Part shown: piece after piece, positions 24,097-35,445 of the stretch
Numbering within the stretch: the first letter of the stretch is position 1
Layout: every line of letters begins with the position of its first letter
Assembly: GCF_900101705.1 (NCBI RefSeq)
Contig: NZ_FNAC01000002.1
Coordinates: 124,001 to 188,000 of the forward strand
Reading direction: 5' to 3'
DNA from: Algoriphagus faecimaris
GTDB taxonomy: Bacteria > Bacteroidota > Bacteroidia > Cytophagales > Cyclobacteriaceae
Length of the DNA: 64,000 bases
The notes under the pieces: model-generated
What the model was told of the DNA's origin: nothing
Seen by the model: only the letters and a program-made list of their open reading frames with translations
The model's database searches: none
Position numbers and translations under genes: made by a program

Positions 24097-25923
24097 CTAG
24101 TCGAGGTTTAGCATGAAGCCCATTCTAAACCATCTTCCAGGCATTTGAACCGTGCCAGCTTCAATGTAATCGGTATTGCTGATGTTGGAGGCTTCTGCAA
24201 AAACGCCTACTTTACCACTTCGATTATAATCTAGGCGTGAGTCGAGAAGGAGGTAGGGATCTAGACTGAAGCGTTCGACGTAGCGCATTTTCAGATTCCA
24301 CTCCAGTTTTGGTCCTATCCCTACTAGAAAGCCGCCTATCAACTGATGCCTCAAAGCGGCTAAAGCATAGCGTGTCTCAAAACCCGGTCTTTCTACCAAG
24401 TTGGCGTCAATAAAATTATAAGAAACCATCATTTCTTTTAACTTAATAGAAGCTATACCAGAGTTGACCCGATAGGTTATGGCAGCTTCCAATCCATTGA
24501 ATTTTACTTCATTGAAATTTTGGGGTTGCCAAGGATTGTTTGCATCGGTTCTTGTCCACTCTATCAGGTTATCTGTATTTCGGTGAAAGTAAACCAACTC
24601 AGCGAAAAAGCCATTTTTCAACCATTTTGCTCCGATTTCGAAATTTTGTGCCTGCTCAGGGGCCAATTCGGAATTTCCGATATTGGTAGGTCCTACATAA
24701 AATAAATCAGTGTAAGTAGGGATTCGAAAACTTTTGCCATAGCCTGTGTAAAGGCGAAGTGCTTCAGTCGCTTGGTAGCCTATCTCAGCTCCCGGAAAGT
24801 GTTTCCACCCAAATTCATTAAAATAATTGCTGTAAACTCCAGCCCGCAGGTCAGCTTTTTCACCTATGTTTACCAGCTGTTCCAAAAAGACTCCCGCCAA
24901 AGTACGGTCATGATTACCGAGGTTGTTGCTTTCGATCACCTCTTTCCGGTATTCCAGTCCAAAGCCAGTACTTCCAATTTTGCTTTCATACACAGCATTC
25001 AATTCAACGGCGTAGGTATTAGAAGTATGGAAATTTTGAAAAAACTCAGGCTCATTTCTTCTCAAGCGATACTCGTCTTCATTTTTTCTCCAATAAGCCC
25101 GAGTATTAATGTTCCACTGTGTACCGGAATAGGTATGACTTAAAGCTCCTAAACTGGTCTGAAGGCTTTCCCACTGATCAGGAAAAGTACTGGTGTAAAA
25201 CCCATTTGCTCCAAAACTTCTTTCAGTGTATGCTGCCATTCCTCTTAATGAATGGAATTCATTAAGCTTAAGTCCGCCTTCGTAAAAAAGATTACTGACT
25301 TGATAATCTGAATTGTACCAATGTCCCGCCGATTCGTCGAAAGAAACGGATAGGTTTTGCCGGTAGTTGTCAATCGGGAGAGAACCGGTAAAGGCAATTC
25401 CCCTCATCGCAAAATCTCCTCCGTAACCTTGAAGACGGAGATTTCTTGTTGGGGAAAGTTCTGTGATAATATTCACTGCTCCGGCATAGGCATTTTGCCC
25501 AAATATTCTCGATCCAGGGCCTTTTAAAACTTCCACTCTATCTATATTGAGCATGGGAACAGGGATATTCATCATGTGATGTCCTGTTTGAGGATCAGTG
25601 AGTTTAATCCCATTGAGGAGCATGAGGGTTTGGTTAAAAGATCCGCCTCGGATACCAATGTCAGCCTGTACACCCGTGACTCCACGCTGACGTACATCTA
25701 CTCCTGGCACAAATGCCAAAACTTCCTGTAAGCTGCGGGCAGGAGTAGTTTCTAGTTGGGGTTTGGTGATTACAGAAATATTTCTGCTTTGTTTGGAAAA
25801 AGGGATTTGGATTCTGTTTTCTTGAATGATCACTTCTTGTAAATTCAATGAGGTACTGTCTGTTTGTCCAGCTAGTCCATTGCATAATCCTCCAAGAAGA
25901 AAAACAAGTAGAACTTTTTTCAT
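24097..25923 (-). CDS. TonB-dependent outer-membrane receptor (BtuB-like size)
   Basis: This 608-residue receptor has a signal peptide (MKKVLLVFLLGGLCNGLAG). A TonB-box-like LQEVIIQE follows, then a plug domain about 40-155 with RSLQEVLAFVPGVDVRQRG, DIGIRGGSFNQTLMLLNGI and IDRVEVLKGPGSRIFG. The rest is a 22-strand barrel pattern ending in WFRMGFMLNLD. It lacks an N-terminal carboxypeptidase-like domain, so it is not a SusC type. The length is close to BtuB-type vitamin or siderophore receptors. Only about 160 bases separate it from the divergent M1 peptidase start, and I see no cobalamin riboswitch there. The ligand is unknown. Confidence 0.9.
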   Translation of the reverse strand: MKKVLLVFLLGGLCNGLAGQTDSTSLNLQEVIIQENRIQIPFSKQSRNISVITKPQLETTPARSLQEVLAFVPGVDVRQRGVTGVQADIGIRGGSFNQTLMLLNGIKLTDPQTGHHMMNIPVPMLNIDRVEVLKGPGSRIFGQNAYAGAVNIITELSPTRNLRLQGYGGDFAMRGIAFTGSLPIDNYRQNLSVSFDESAGHWYNSDYQVSNLFYEGGLKLNEFHSLRGMAAYTERSFGANGFYTSTFPDQWESLQTSLGALSHTYSGTQWNINTRAYWRKNEDEYRLRRNEPEFFQNFHTSNTYAVELNAVYESKIGSTGFGLEYRKEVIESNNLGNHDRTLAGVFLEQLVNIGEKADLRAGVYSNYFNEFGWKHFPGAEIGYQATEALRLYTGYGKSFRIPTYTDLFYVGPTNIGNSELAPEQAQNFEIGAKWLKNGFFAELVYFHRNTDNLIEWTRTDANNPWQPQNFNEVKFNGLEAAITYRVNSGIASIKLKEMMVSYNFIDANLVERPGFETRYALAALRHQLIGGFLVGIGPKLEWNLKMRYVERFSLDPYLLLDSRLDYNRSGKVGVFAEASNISNTDYIEAGTVQMPGRWFRMGFMLNLD

Positions 25924-26086
25924 AAGGGTAAATAGCGTAATAGTTTGGGCAAAGTTGAGCCCAAAATCTTCTAAATCCTAGATTGAGGCTTTTCTAAAAA
26001 TTCGTTAAGCTTTACTCATTTACTGAAAATAGAATGGAGGAATGGATTGGGCTTTGTATTTTCATGACTTTAAAAACACATGTGAT

Positions 26087-28039
26087 ATGATAAAAAGAAT
26101 GTTGTCAGGTTTGGTTGTATCGGCCTTGTTCTTGAGTAATCCTACTTTTGCTCAGCAAGGATTGGATAATAATCAAGCAGATTTTGGAGAATTTATGAAT
26201 AGAAAGGGGACGTTTACCCGAACTGCCTCTGGAAAGCCGAGTGAAAATTATTGGCAAAATGCCGCCGACTACCAAATCGAAGTGACCCTAGATGACGAGG
26301 CTCACACATTGACGGGGAAAGTCACTATTTCCTACACTAACAATAGTCCAGAAGAATTGGATTTTGTTTGGCTTCAGTTGGAGCAAAATCGTTTTACCCC
26401 TGATTCACGAGGTACACTTACCACCCCTGTTCAGGGCAATCGCTACAATGGAGACACTGATGGAGGATATGATATCTCCGGTGTCCAAGCTAAAGTGGGT
26501 AAAAGGGGAAATGTTTCATCCAAGCACATTATCGAGGACACTCGGATGCAGGTATGGTTTGATGAACCCATCCCTGCTAAGGGCGGAACGGCTACAATTT
26601 CAATGAATTTTTCATTCAAAGTCCCTCAAAAAGGAATGGACCGAATGGGGAGGCTGAAGGTGGAAGATGGTTGGATCTATGCCTTTGCCCAATGGTATCC
26701 TAAAGTTTCGGTATTTGATGATATCGAAGGATGGAATGTTGAGCCTTATTTAGGTGCTGGTGAGTTTTACCTCGAGTATGGAAACTTTGATTACAAAGTG
26801 ACGGTGCCCTATGACCACATTGTGGTGGGATCTGGAAAGTTGATGAACCCAAAGGAAGTATTATCTAGTGAGCTTCAAGACCGCTATTCCAAAGCGATGG
26901 AAAGTGATGAAACAGTATATTTGATAACTCCTGAGGAGATCAAAAATACCGCTTTGACCAGGCCTAAGCAGGAGGGAACAATCACCTGGCATTTTCAGAT
27001 TGAAAATTCTAGAGATATTGCTTTTGCCTCTTCGAATACCTTTATCTGGGACGCCGCGCGGATTAATTTGCCTTCAGGTAAAAAAATCTTAGCACAATCT
27101 ACCTATCCTAAGGAATCAGACGGTGAGGAAGCTTGGTCGAGATCTACAGAGTACTCCAAGGCTTCTATTGAGCACTATTCTGAAAAATGGTTTGAATTTC
27201 CCTACGAAACAGCTACCAACGTAGCCGCTGATATCGGAGGGATGGAATATCCGGGATTGAACTTCTGTCGATACACTTCCAAAGGTGAAGGACTTTGGGG
27301 TGTCACAGACCATGAGTTTGGGCACAATTGGTTTCCAATGATTGTCGGAAGTAATGAGCGTCGCTATGCTTGGATGGATGAGGGATTCAATACTTTCATC
27401 AATCATTATAGTACTCTTGCTTTTAATGATGGAGAATACGAGTCAAACCTTAACCAAACCCGGAGATATAACAATTATTTTCAAAACGAAAACCGAGAGG
27501 GAATAGACACTTACCCCGATGTGGCCAATACCTCCAACCTCGGTATGGTAGCCTACATGAAGCCAGGAATAGGTTTGATTATGTTGCGAGAATATATTTT
27601 AGGAGCCGAGCGATTTGATAATGCGTTTAAATCTTACATCGAGACATGGGCCTACAAACATCCTCAACCTTCGGATTTCTTCAATCACATGGAAAATGTA
27701 GCAGGAGAGAATCTTTCTTGGTTTTGGCAGGGTTGGTTCTATGGCAATGGTAACATTGACCTGGGCATCAATGCTGTAGTTCCCTATTCAGGAAATTATT
27801 TGGCGATCCTGACAAATAAAGGCGATATACCTATGCCTGTTCTTTTGGAGATCGAATTCGAAGACGGTTCCAAGGAGCGACAAATGCTTCCTGTAGAAAT
27901 CTGGCAGCGTGGTGACAATTGGAATCACATGATTCGAACAGATAAGAGAGTGGTAAAAGTGACGATTGACCCAGATAGAATTTTGCCTGATATCAATTTT
28001 GGCAATGATAGCTGGCCACAACCCCTCTATGAGGATTAA
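26087..28039 (+). CDS. Secreted M1 family aminopeptidase
   Basis: This exported zinc aminopeptidase starts at MIKRMLSGLVVSALFLSNPT (signal peptide, start 26087; the upstream in-frame ATG at 26042 would hide the signal). The zinc site is VTDHEFGHNWFP with the third ligand in WMDEGFNTF, 19 residues on, as in M1 enzymes. In the GAMEN position I read VAADIGGMEYPGLNF. The N-terminal beta-saddle (LTGKVTISYTN) is typical. The enzyme would trim peptides in the periplasm. It is divergent from the TonB receptor gene. Confidence 0.92.
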   Translation: MIKRMLSGLVVSALFLSNPTFAQQGLDNNQADFGEFMNRKGTFTRTASGKPSENYWQNAADYQIEVTLDDEAHTLTGKVTISYTNNSPEELDFVWLQLEQNRFTPDSRGTLTTPVQGNRYNGDTDGGYDISGVQAKVGKRGNVSSKHIIEDTRMQVWFDEPIPAKGGTATISMNFSFKVPQKGMDRMGRLKVEDGWIYAFAQWYPKVSVFDDIEGWNVEPYLGAGEFYLEYGNFDYKVTVPYDHIVVGSGKLMNPKEVLSSELQDRYSKAMESDETVYLITPEEIKNTALTRPKQEGTITWHFQIENSRDIAFASSNTFIWDAARINLPSGKKILAQSTYPKESDGEEAWSRSTEYSKASIEHYSEKWFEFPYETATNVAADIGGMEYPGLNFCRYTSKGEGLWGVTDHEFGHNWFPMIVGSNERRYAWMDEGFNTFINHYSTLAFNDGEYESNLNQTRRYNNYFQNENREGIDTYPDVANTSNLGMVAYMKPGIGLIMLREYILGAERFDNAFKSYIETWAYKHPQPSDFFNHMENVAGENLSWFWQGWFYGNGNIDLGINAVVPYSGNYLAILTNKGDIPMPVLLEIEFEDGSKERQMLPVEIWQRGDNWNHMIRTDKRVVKVTIDPDRILPDINFGNDSWPQPLYED

Positions 28040-28046
28040 AAAAACA

Positions 28047-28080
28047 AAAACCCGAAGAAATTATCTCTTCGGGTTTTTTT
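28047..28080. terminator. Bidirectional intrinsic terminator
   Basis: A 12-bp stem AAAACCCGAAGA/TCTTCGGGTTTT with a T-run on the plus strand and an A-run that serves the minus strand. It lies between the convergent M1 peptidase and VOC genes. Confidence 0.88.
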
Positions 28081-28083
28081 ATG

Positions 28084-28518
28084 TTAATAATCATCATTGA
28101 TTTCTAACCAATAGCCATCAGGGTCCTGAATGTAAATCTGCCGGACTCCATCAGGCCGAGTGGTTATTTTTCCTTTTTCCCCCGGCCAATCTTCGAAGGG
28201 GTAGCCACTCGATTTGAGACGAGAAATAAAACCGTCCATGTCTACCATGCTAAAACAAAGGTGATTTGTTTTTGAGATTTGGCCCGGTCTGTCTGTTGCC
28301 TCGATAAGATGTAGGGCAGCGCCCCCTCCGATATCGTACCAGGCGTGCAGGCCATCTTTAAAGGGCTCCTCAATCTCTGTTAGGTTCAGCAGCTGTTCGT
28401 AAAAATCACTGCTCTTTTTTAAATCAGAAACATGAACAGCAATATGGTTGGTTTTAATTTGGGCTTGGGTTGCGTTTGTCATGACAAAGAAACAAATTAA
28501 AAGAAATAGGTTTTTCAT
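28084..28518 (-). CDS. Exported VOC (glyoxalase-like) domain protein
   Basis: This 144-residue protein has a signal peptide (MKNLFLLICFFVMTNATQAQ) and one vicinal-oxygen-chelate domain: TNHIAVHVSDLKKSSDFYEQ, LHAWYDIGGGAALHLIEATD, HLCFSMVDMDGFISRL and IYIQDPDGYWLEIND. Candidate metal ligands His26, His73 and the last Glu are present, as in glyoxalase I and extradiol-like folds. The substrate is not predictable. It is unusual in being periplasmic. It is followed by the S41 peptidase gene upstream on the same strand, with its own terminator between, so it is probably monocistronic. Confidence 0.85.
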   Translation of the reverse strand: MKNLFLLICFFVMTNATQAQIKTNHIAVHVSDLKKSSDFYEQLLNLTEIEEPFKDGLHAWYDIGGGAALHLIEATDRPGQISKTNHLCFSMVDMDGFISRLKSSGYPFEDWPGEKGKITTRPDGVRQIYIQDPDGYWLEINDDY

Positions 28519-28583
28519 AGCTGAATTGATGGGGATTTGGTTTGAAGGTAGTTTTTTTAGACTAAAAGCTCCAATGAGTTAAA

Positions 28584-28613
28584 AAAAAGAGCAGCGTTTC
28601 GGCTGCTCTTTTT
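28584..28613 (-). terminator. Terminator of the S41 peptidase gene
   Basis: A perfect 12-bp stem AAAAAGAGCAGC/GCTGCTCTTTTT with a 6-base loop. On the minus strand a run of eight T follows, 17 bases after the stop. Confidence 0.9.
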
Positions 28614-28629
28614 GATATGGGAATAAATC

Positions 28630-30327
28630 TTATTCTTCTTCCTCTTCATTAGAACTTGAAGGTGTTAGGTCTTTGGCTAGTGCTATTCGGTCGGCCTCGT
28701 CAAAAAGGCGGATGGCCTGTTGATATACTTCATTGATGTCATTGATCACCATATAGAAGGCGTCATCATCATACAGCTGACGTCCAAGATGGGCTTTGAC
28801 AAGCTTTTTCAAATAGCTCTTTGATTTGGTAAAATCTGCGGCATCGTAAGCTACTTTATTTTTCTCACCTACCTTGATCAGGTCTTGAAGCATAGCATCA
28901 TTTACTTCAAAATCCTGGTAGTAGCTTTCCAGACTCATTTCTGAAAACTTGTCCTTGTTTTTCTCTGTATAGTCTAGAATAAACTCTCTTGAGGAATCCG
29001 AATTGAAAAGCCTACTCACATAAGCTGATGAAAAAGTAGTATCTAATGGAACAAAGAAGTCAGGCATAATTCCTCCTCCGCCGTAAACAATTCTACCTTT
29101 TTTGGTTTCGTACTTCAAGCTATCATTAAATTTAATACTGTCAGCTGAGAAAAACTCTCCATGCTCCAATCTGGAAATCCAGTCTTTTTCGTAGGCTTCA
29201 TGATCCGGTCCATAAGGCTTCTGGATAGAGCGACCTGAAGGTGTGAAGTAGCGAGCTATAGTCAACCTTAATTCAGCACCATCAGATAGATCGATTGGCA
29301 TCTGAACCAGTCCTTTTCCAAAAGACCTGCGACCAACGATCAGTCCTCGATCATTATCTTGAATTGCTCCAGCCAAGATTTCCGAAGCGGAAGCAGAACC
29401 CTCGTTTACCAATACAATGACCGACCCTTCTTCAAACATTCCGGGCCTAAAGGCATAGGCTTTTTGGCTATACTGCTCCACTTTGCCTTCCTGGGAGACG
29501 ATCAATGAACGATCTCCTAAGATCTCATCAGCAATATTGATCGCAGCCCCCATGTATCCACCAGGATTGCCCTGTAGGTCAATGATCAACTTCTTCATTC
29601 CTTGATCTTTAAGTTCAGCTACAGAAGCTTTAAATTCATCATAAGTAGTAGCTGCAAATCGAGTGATTTTTACATATCCGATTTCACTATTGACCATGTA
29701 GGAGGCGTTGATACTGTATTGTGGGATTTTGTCCCTAGTGATCTCGTAGGTGATGAGATCACTTTGGTTTTTGCGCTTGATGTCAACGACAACTTGGCTT
29801 CCTTTGGGACCTCTGAGGAGATCAAAAACATCTCTATTGGTGATTCCAGTACCTGCGACCGTTGTACCATCTACATTAATTATTTGATCACCGGATTGAA
29901 TACCCAGGGCTTCAGAAGGTCCTCCTGTAAGTGGGGCTACGACATAAATCGTATCTCTGATAATCCCAAATTCTACTCCTATTCCATCAAACTCCCCGTC
30001 TAGTTGGGATTGTGCCAAGGAGGCATCTCGGGCGGGAATATAGCTCGAGTGCGGATCTAGATTTTCGAGCATTTTATTGATCCCATATTCGACCAGCTCG
30101 TTGGTATTGACACTGTCTACATAGTCTCTATTGATGTAGGTCATGATTTCCTGAAGCTTGTAAAGGGCCGCTCTCAGGTCATTTTGATTACTTTTGGGTT
30201 CGGCAAAGGTGGCTCCTATCCAAATACCCGCCGAGATGGCTAGTGCAAGGATAATAGGGAGTCGTATTTGTGATTTTGAATTTTTTGTCTCGCTCACGGT
30301 TTTTCGCTTTCTGTTGGTTATTTTCAA
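28630..30327 (-). CDS. S41 family C-terminal processing peptidase
   Basis: This 565-residue membrane-anchored periplasmic protease has one N-terminal transmembrane helix (LPIILALAISAGIWIGA). A PDZ domain near 95-175 follows (GEFDGIGVEFG, IQSGDQIINVDG). The S41 core has LIIDLQGNPGGYMGAAINIA, VLVNEGSASASEILAGAI (catalytic Ser) and GRRSFGKGLVQ (catalytic Lys). The C-terminal extension after ~430 is typical of the Bacteroidota group and ends in an acidic NEEEEEE. It would process or degrade C-termini of exported proteins. It is divergent from the hemerythrin-ruvX operon. Confidence 0.94.
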   Translation of the reverse strand: MKITNRKRKTVSETKNSKSQIRLPIILALAISAGIWIGATFAEPKSNQNDLRAALYKLQEIMTYINRDYVDSVNTNELVEYGINKMLENLDPHSSYIPARDASLAQSQLDGEFDGIGVEFGIIRDTIYVVAPLTGGPSEALGIQSGDQIINVDGTTVAGTGITNRDVFDLLRGPKGSQVVVDIKRKNQSDLITYEITRDKIPQYSINASYMVNSEIGYVKITRFAATTYDEFKASVAELKDQGMKKLIIDLQGNPGGYMGAAINIADEILGDRSLIVSQEGKVEQYSQKAYAFRPGMFEEGSVIVLVNEGSASASEILAGAIQDNDRGLIVGRRSFGKGLVQMPIDLSDGAELRLTIARYFTPSGRSIQKPYGPDHEAYEKDWISRLEHGEFFSADSIKFNDSLKYETKKGRIVYGGGGIMPDFFVPLDTTFSSAYVSRLFNSDSSREFILDYTEKNKDKFSEMSLESYYQDFEVNDAMLQDLIKVGEKNKVAYDAADFTKSKSYLKKLVKAHLGRQLYDDDAFYMVINDINEVYQQAIRLFDEADRIALAKDLTPSSSNEEEEE

Positions 30328-30460
30328 TAAGTTAAACTACTGCTTTTTGCTAGTGTTTAAAAGATGTAATTGATAAAGTATGTGAAAGTTTACATGGATT
30401 GAACGCATAAAGGTCAAATTTAATCCCCAACTTTCTGTTAAAATAATTTATTTTTGTGGG

Positions 30461-31219
30461 ATGCAGCGGGACGAAAATTTGAATAAGACTTTAGTAGGAG
30501 ACTTGGTTTCTGAAAATTATGTGTTCGCCTCCGTGCTACATTATTTTGGGATCAGTTTTTATCAGTATCCTTCGGAGTCACTCGAGGAAGTTTGTAAAAA
30601 GCATCGGGTGAACCCCCGTCAGTTGATTTCTGAACTTGAGTCATGGGCATCCCGAAAAGAACCGACACCCGAGGAGCTTTATATCAATCCGATTGAAGTT
30701 TTGGTAGCTTATCTGAAGAAGAAGCATTATTATTTTGTGCGTCAAGAGTTGCCTTTTTTATCCAATATGATCTCAGGAATACATGCCGAACCTCATTTTC
30801 AGGCATTACTCGCGGATTTGAAGATGATGTTTCCACTTTTTGTTCAGGATTTTATTCATCATATCCATGAGGAGGAAAGTCGGCTTTTCAAACGGATAGA
30901 ATTGCTTCAGGATATTGAAGAAGGCAATTTTGCTTTGCATGATGCACTTAAAATTTTAGAAAAAGATCCGGTTTGCCTTCTGGCTGAGGCTCATGAGATC
31001 CATGATGATGAGATGGAAGGGATTAGGAAATTGACCTCGAACTATTCGCTATCTGAAAATGCTCCCCTTACGATGAAGGTATTGTATCATGAGCTTCAAA
31101 ATTTTGAGCGGGAACTCATTATTCACGCCCAAATCGAGGACGAGTTATTGTTTCCGAAGGCAGTTGAACTTGAGCGAGAGGCTCTTCGTATGATTCGACA
31201 CAAAATTAGAATCAATTAA
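30461..31219 (+). CDS. Hemerythrin-domain protein with cysteine-less ScdA-N (YtfE/Ric-like)
   Basis: This 252-residue protein has an N-terminal ScdA_N/DUF542-like domain (TLVGDLVSENYVFASVLHYF, then SLEEVCKKHRVNPRQLISEL). A four-helix hemerythrin domain follows, with the His/Glu ligand pattern (HHIHEEESRLF, HEIHDDEME, IIHAQIEDELLFPKA). Classical YtfE/ScdA has Cys-Cys in the first domain (DFCCGG). Here the matching place reads SFYQYPS, so redox cysteines are missing and a diiron repair role is weakened. It heads a four-gene operon with ruvX, def and a nitrilase. Its stop and the ruvX start share a base (TAATG). A TATTTTTG motif at 30449-30456 would place the start point almost at the ATG. Confidence 0.8.
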   Translation: MQRDENLNKTLVGDLVSENYVFASVLHYFGISFYQYPSESLEEVCKKHRVNPRQLISELESWASRKEPTPEELYINPIEVLVAYLKKKHYYFVRQELPFLSNMISGIHAEPHFQALLADLKMMFPLFVQDFIHHIHEEESRLFKRIELLQDIEEGNFALHDALKILEKDPVCLLAEAHEIHDDEMEGIRKLTSNYSLSENAPLTMKVLYHELQNFERELIIHAQIEDELLFPKAVELEREALRMIRHKIRIN

Positions 31220-31632
31220 TGGCTCGAGTAATAGCAATAGATCTGGGTTCCAAGAGAACAGGGATAGCAGTGACTGATTCACTTCAGATGCTTGCAAACC
31301 CTCTGGAAACTATTGAGACGCATAAGCTGTTTGACTTTCTGAAAAGCTACTTCGAGAAGGAAGAAGTAGAAACGATAGTGCTTGGCTATCCCACCAAACT
31401 GGACGGAAGGCCCAATGAAATGACACCCCGAGTAAATACGCTACAAGGAAAGCTAAAGAAGGCTTTTCCTGATAAAAAAATTGAATTAATAGACGAACGC
31501 TTTACTTCAAAAATGGCAATGCAAACAATGATTGCTATGGGAAGCAAAAAAAAGGACAGAAGAGAAAAGTCCGGTAACCTTGATAAAGTAAGCGCAGCTA
31601 TTATCCTACAATCCTATTTAGAAAAGAAATGA
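31219..31632 (+). CDS. ruvX: Holliday junction resolvase-like / pre-16S rRNA nuclease RuvX (YqgF)
   Basis: This 137-residue RNase H-fold nuclease has VIAIDLGSKRTGIAVTD (first catalytic Asp), IVLGYPTKLDG, LIDERFTSKMA (Glu/Arg) and NLDKVSAAIILQSYL (last Asp). Family members are implicated in 16S rRNA 5'-end maturation and in Holliday junction processing. It overlaps the hemerythrin stop by one base, and its stop overlaps the def start (ATGA), so all are translated together. Confidence 0.94.
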   Translation: MARVIAIDLGSKRTGIAVTDSLQMLANPLETIETHKLFDFLKSYFEKEEVETIVLGYPTKLDGRPNEMTPRVNTLQGKLKKAFPDKKIELIDERFTSKMAMQTMIAMGSKKKDRREKSGNLDKVSAAIILQSYLEKK

Positions 31633-32183
31633 TATATCCGATAGTAGCCTACGGAAATCCCATCCTCAAAAAAGAAGCAGCTGAAATAGAAGAAGGTACA
31701 GATCTAAATGCGCTGATCAAAGACATGTATGCCACCATGGACCATGCTAGTGGGGTGGGTTTGGCAGCTCCCCAGATCAATCAAGGAGTGCGACTTTTTG
31801 TGATCGATAGCAGCTTGATGCTAGATAAAGAGGATGAGGAGAAAGGCATCCGAAGAGTATTTATCAATCCCATCATTTTGGACGAATACGGAGATGATTA
31901 TGGGTTTGAAGAAGGGTGCCTGAGTATTCCTGACGTCAGGGCCGAAATCATTCGTCCGGAAAAGCTTACCATCGAATATTTCGATGAAAATTGGAACCTG
32001 AAGGAGGAAGAGTTTTCCGGTATGACAGCACGGGTCATACAGCATGAGTACGACCATTTAGAGGGGATTTTGTTTGTAGATTACCTCAAAGGCCTCAAAA
32101 AGCGATTGGTTCAATCAAAATTGGTCGATGTGAGTAAGGGCAAGATTCCCACGGATTACCGTATGATATATCCGCTGAAATGA
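31629..32183 (+). CDS. def: Peptide deformylase
   Basis: Peptide deformylase removes the N-formyl group from nascent proteins. It has 184 residues with all three motifs in order: GVGLAAPQ, EEGCLSIP (Cys ligand) and QHEYDHLEG (metal-ligating His pair with catalytic Glu). It overlaps ruvX by four bases (ATGA) and the following nitrilase gene by four bases (ATGA), so it is the middle of a translationally coupled set. Confidence 0.97.
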   Translation: MIYPIVAYGNPILKKEAAEIEEGTDLNALIKDMYATMDHASGVGLAAPQINQGVRLFVIDSSLMLDKEDEEKGIRRVFINPIILDEYGDDYGFEEGCLSIPDVRAEIIRPEKLTIEYFDENWNLKEEEFSGMTARVIQHEYDHLEGILFVDYLKGLKKRLVQSKLVDVSKGKIPTDYRMIYPLK

Positions 32184-32980
32184 GTGATTCTTTTCAGCTA
32201 AAAATAGCCCTGATTCAAGCTGATCTTTACTGGAAGGATAAGGTTGCCAATTTCTCTATGCTGGAGGAAAAGATCTGGGCGGTAGGAGAAAAAGTCGACT
32301 TGATCATCTTGCCTGAGATGTTTTCGACAGGATTCAGTATGGATGTGTCTGAATTAGCAGAGCCTATGAATCTCACCGCATGCAGGTGGCTGCAGCAGCA
32401 GGCTGCTCAGACTGGGGCTGTGGTCACGGGAAGTGTCATTATTAAAGAAGAAAAAGGATATTTTAATCGTCTCCTATGGGTGGAGCCCAATGGTAAGATT
32501 CAGCATTACGACAAGAGGCATTTGTTTAGAATGGCTCAGGAGGATGAGCACTTTTCTGCAGGACAAAATCAACCCGTTTTTCAGTGGAAAGGGTGGAAAA
32601 TTTTACCTCAAGTCTGCTATGATTTGAGATTTCCCGTATGGTCAAGAAATACCTCTTCCGAGGGTCAAATGGCCTATGATTTAGTTTTTTATGTGGCTTC
32701 ATGGCCTGCCCCGAGAGTGAGCGCGTGGGATGCTTTGCTACCTGCTAGAGCCATTGAGAATTTAGCTTATTCAATAGGAGTAAATAGAGTAGGCACTGAT
32801 GGAAATAAGGTGCCTTATTGCGGACATTCGGCAGTTTATGATTTCAAGGGACAGTCTTTATTATCTCTCGGGGAGGACGAAAATACCGAAGTGCTGACTT
32901 TGAGCCTTGCAGATTTGACTGATTATCGGAAAAAGTTTCCCGCTTGGATGGATTCCGATAAATTCTCGATCCACAAGTAA
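32180..32980 (+). CDS. Carbon-nitrogen hydrolase (omega-amidase/YafV-like)
   Basis: This 266-residue nitrilase-superfamily enzyme has the Glu-Lys-Cys triad in LIILPEMFSTGF (Glu), HYDKRHLFRMAQEDEHF (Lys) and LPQVCYDLRFPVWSRN (Cys). The CYDLRFP and KRHLF contexts match YafV/Nit2-type omega-amidases, which hydrolyse alpha-ketoglutaramate and may repair metabolites. It is the last gene of the hemerythrin-ruvX-def unit. No clear terminator follows. Confidence 0.88.
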   Translation: MSDSFQLKIALIQADLYWKDKVANFSMLEEKIWAVGEKVDLIILPEMFSTGFSMDVSELAEPMNLTACRWLQQQAAQTGAVVTGSVIIKEEKGYFNRLLWVEPNGKIQHYDKRHLFRMAQEDEHFSAGQNQPVFQWKGWKILPQVCYDLRFPVWSRNTSSEGQMAYDLVFYVASWPAPRVSAWDALLPARAIENLAYSIGVNRVGTDGNKVPYCGHSAVYDFKGQSLLSLGEDENTEVLTLSLADLTDYRKKFPAWMDSDKFSIHK

Positions 32981-33113
32981 TGGGTTTACCCTCTTCTAAT
33001 TCCATTAGTGGGATTTGAAACAAGGATATTTTCCGTATTTTAGCCCATCGATTTCACAGATCAGATAGACTCTTTTAATAGTAAAAAAGCTCAAAAAAAT
33101 ATCAATTTGGTGA

Positions 33114-35396
<2,283 letters not shown>

Positions 35397-35401
35397 AAAA
35401 C

Positions 35402-35430
35402 AAAAAAAGCCGGATTTACCGGCTTTTTTT
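35402..35430. terminator. Bidirectional terminator between icd and the protease gene
   Basis: A perfect 12-bp stem AAAAAAAGCCGG/CCGGCTTTTTTT with loop ATTTA, with a T-run on either strand. Confidence 0.92.
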
Positions 35431-35445
35431 GTTTTCTGTCTATTT

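Noticed and set aside
26042..26086. Upstream ATG for the M1 peptidase
   Set aside because: It would add 15 residues before the signal peptide and spoil it; the ATG at 26087 is preferred.
25924..26086. Cobalamin riboswitch for the BtuB-sized receptor
   Set aside because: The spacer is about 160 bases and shows no conserved B12-box; too short and no supporting motif.
30449..30456. TATTTTTG motif just before the hemerythrin gene as its promoter
   Set aside because: It is only 4 bases from the ATG, and no TTTG is found 19 bases upstream; a leaderless transcript is possible but unsupported.
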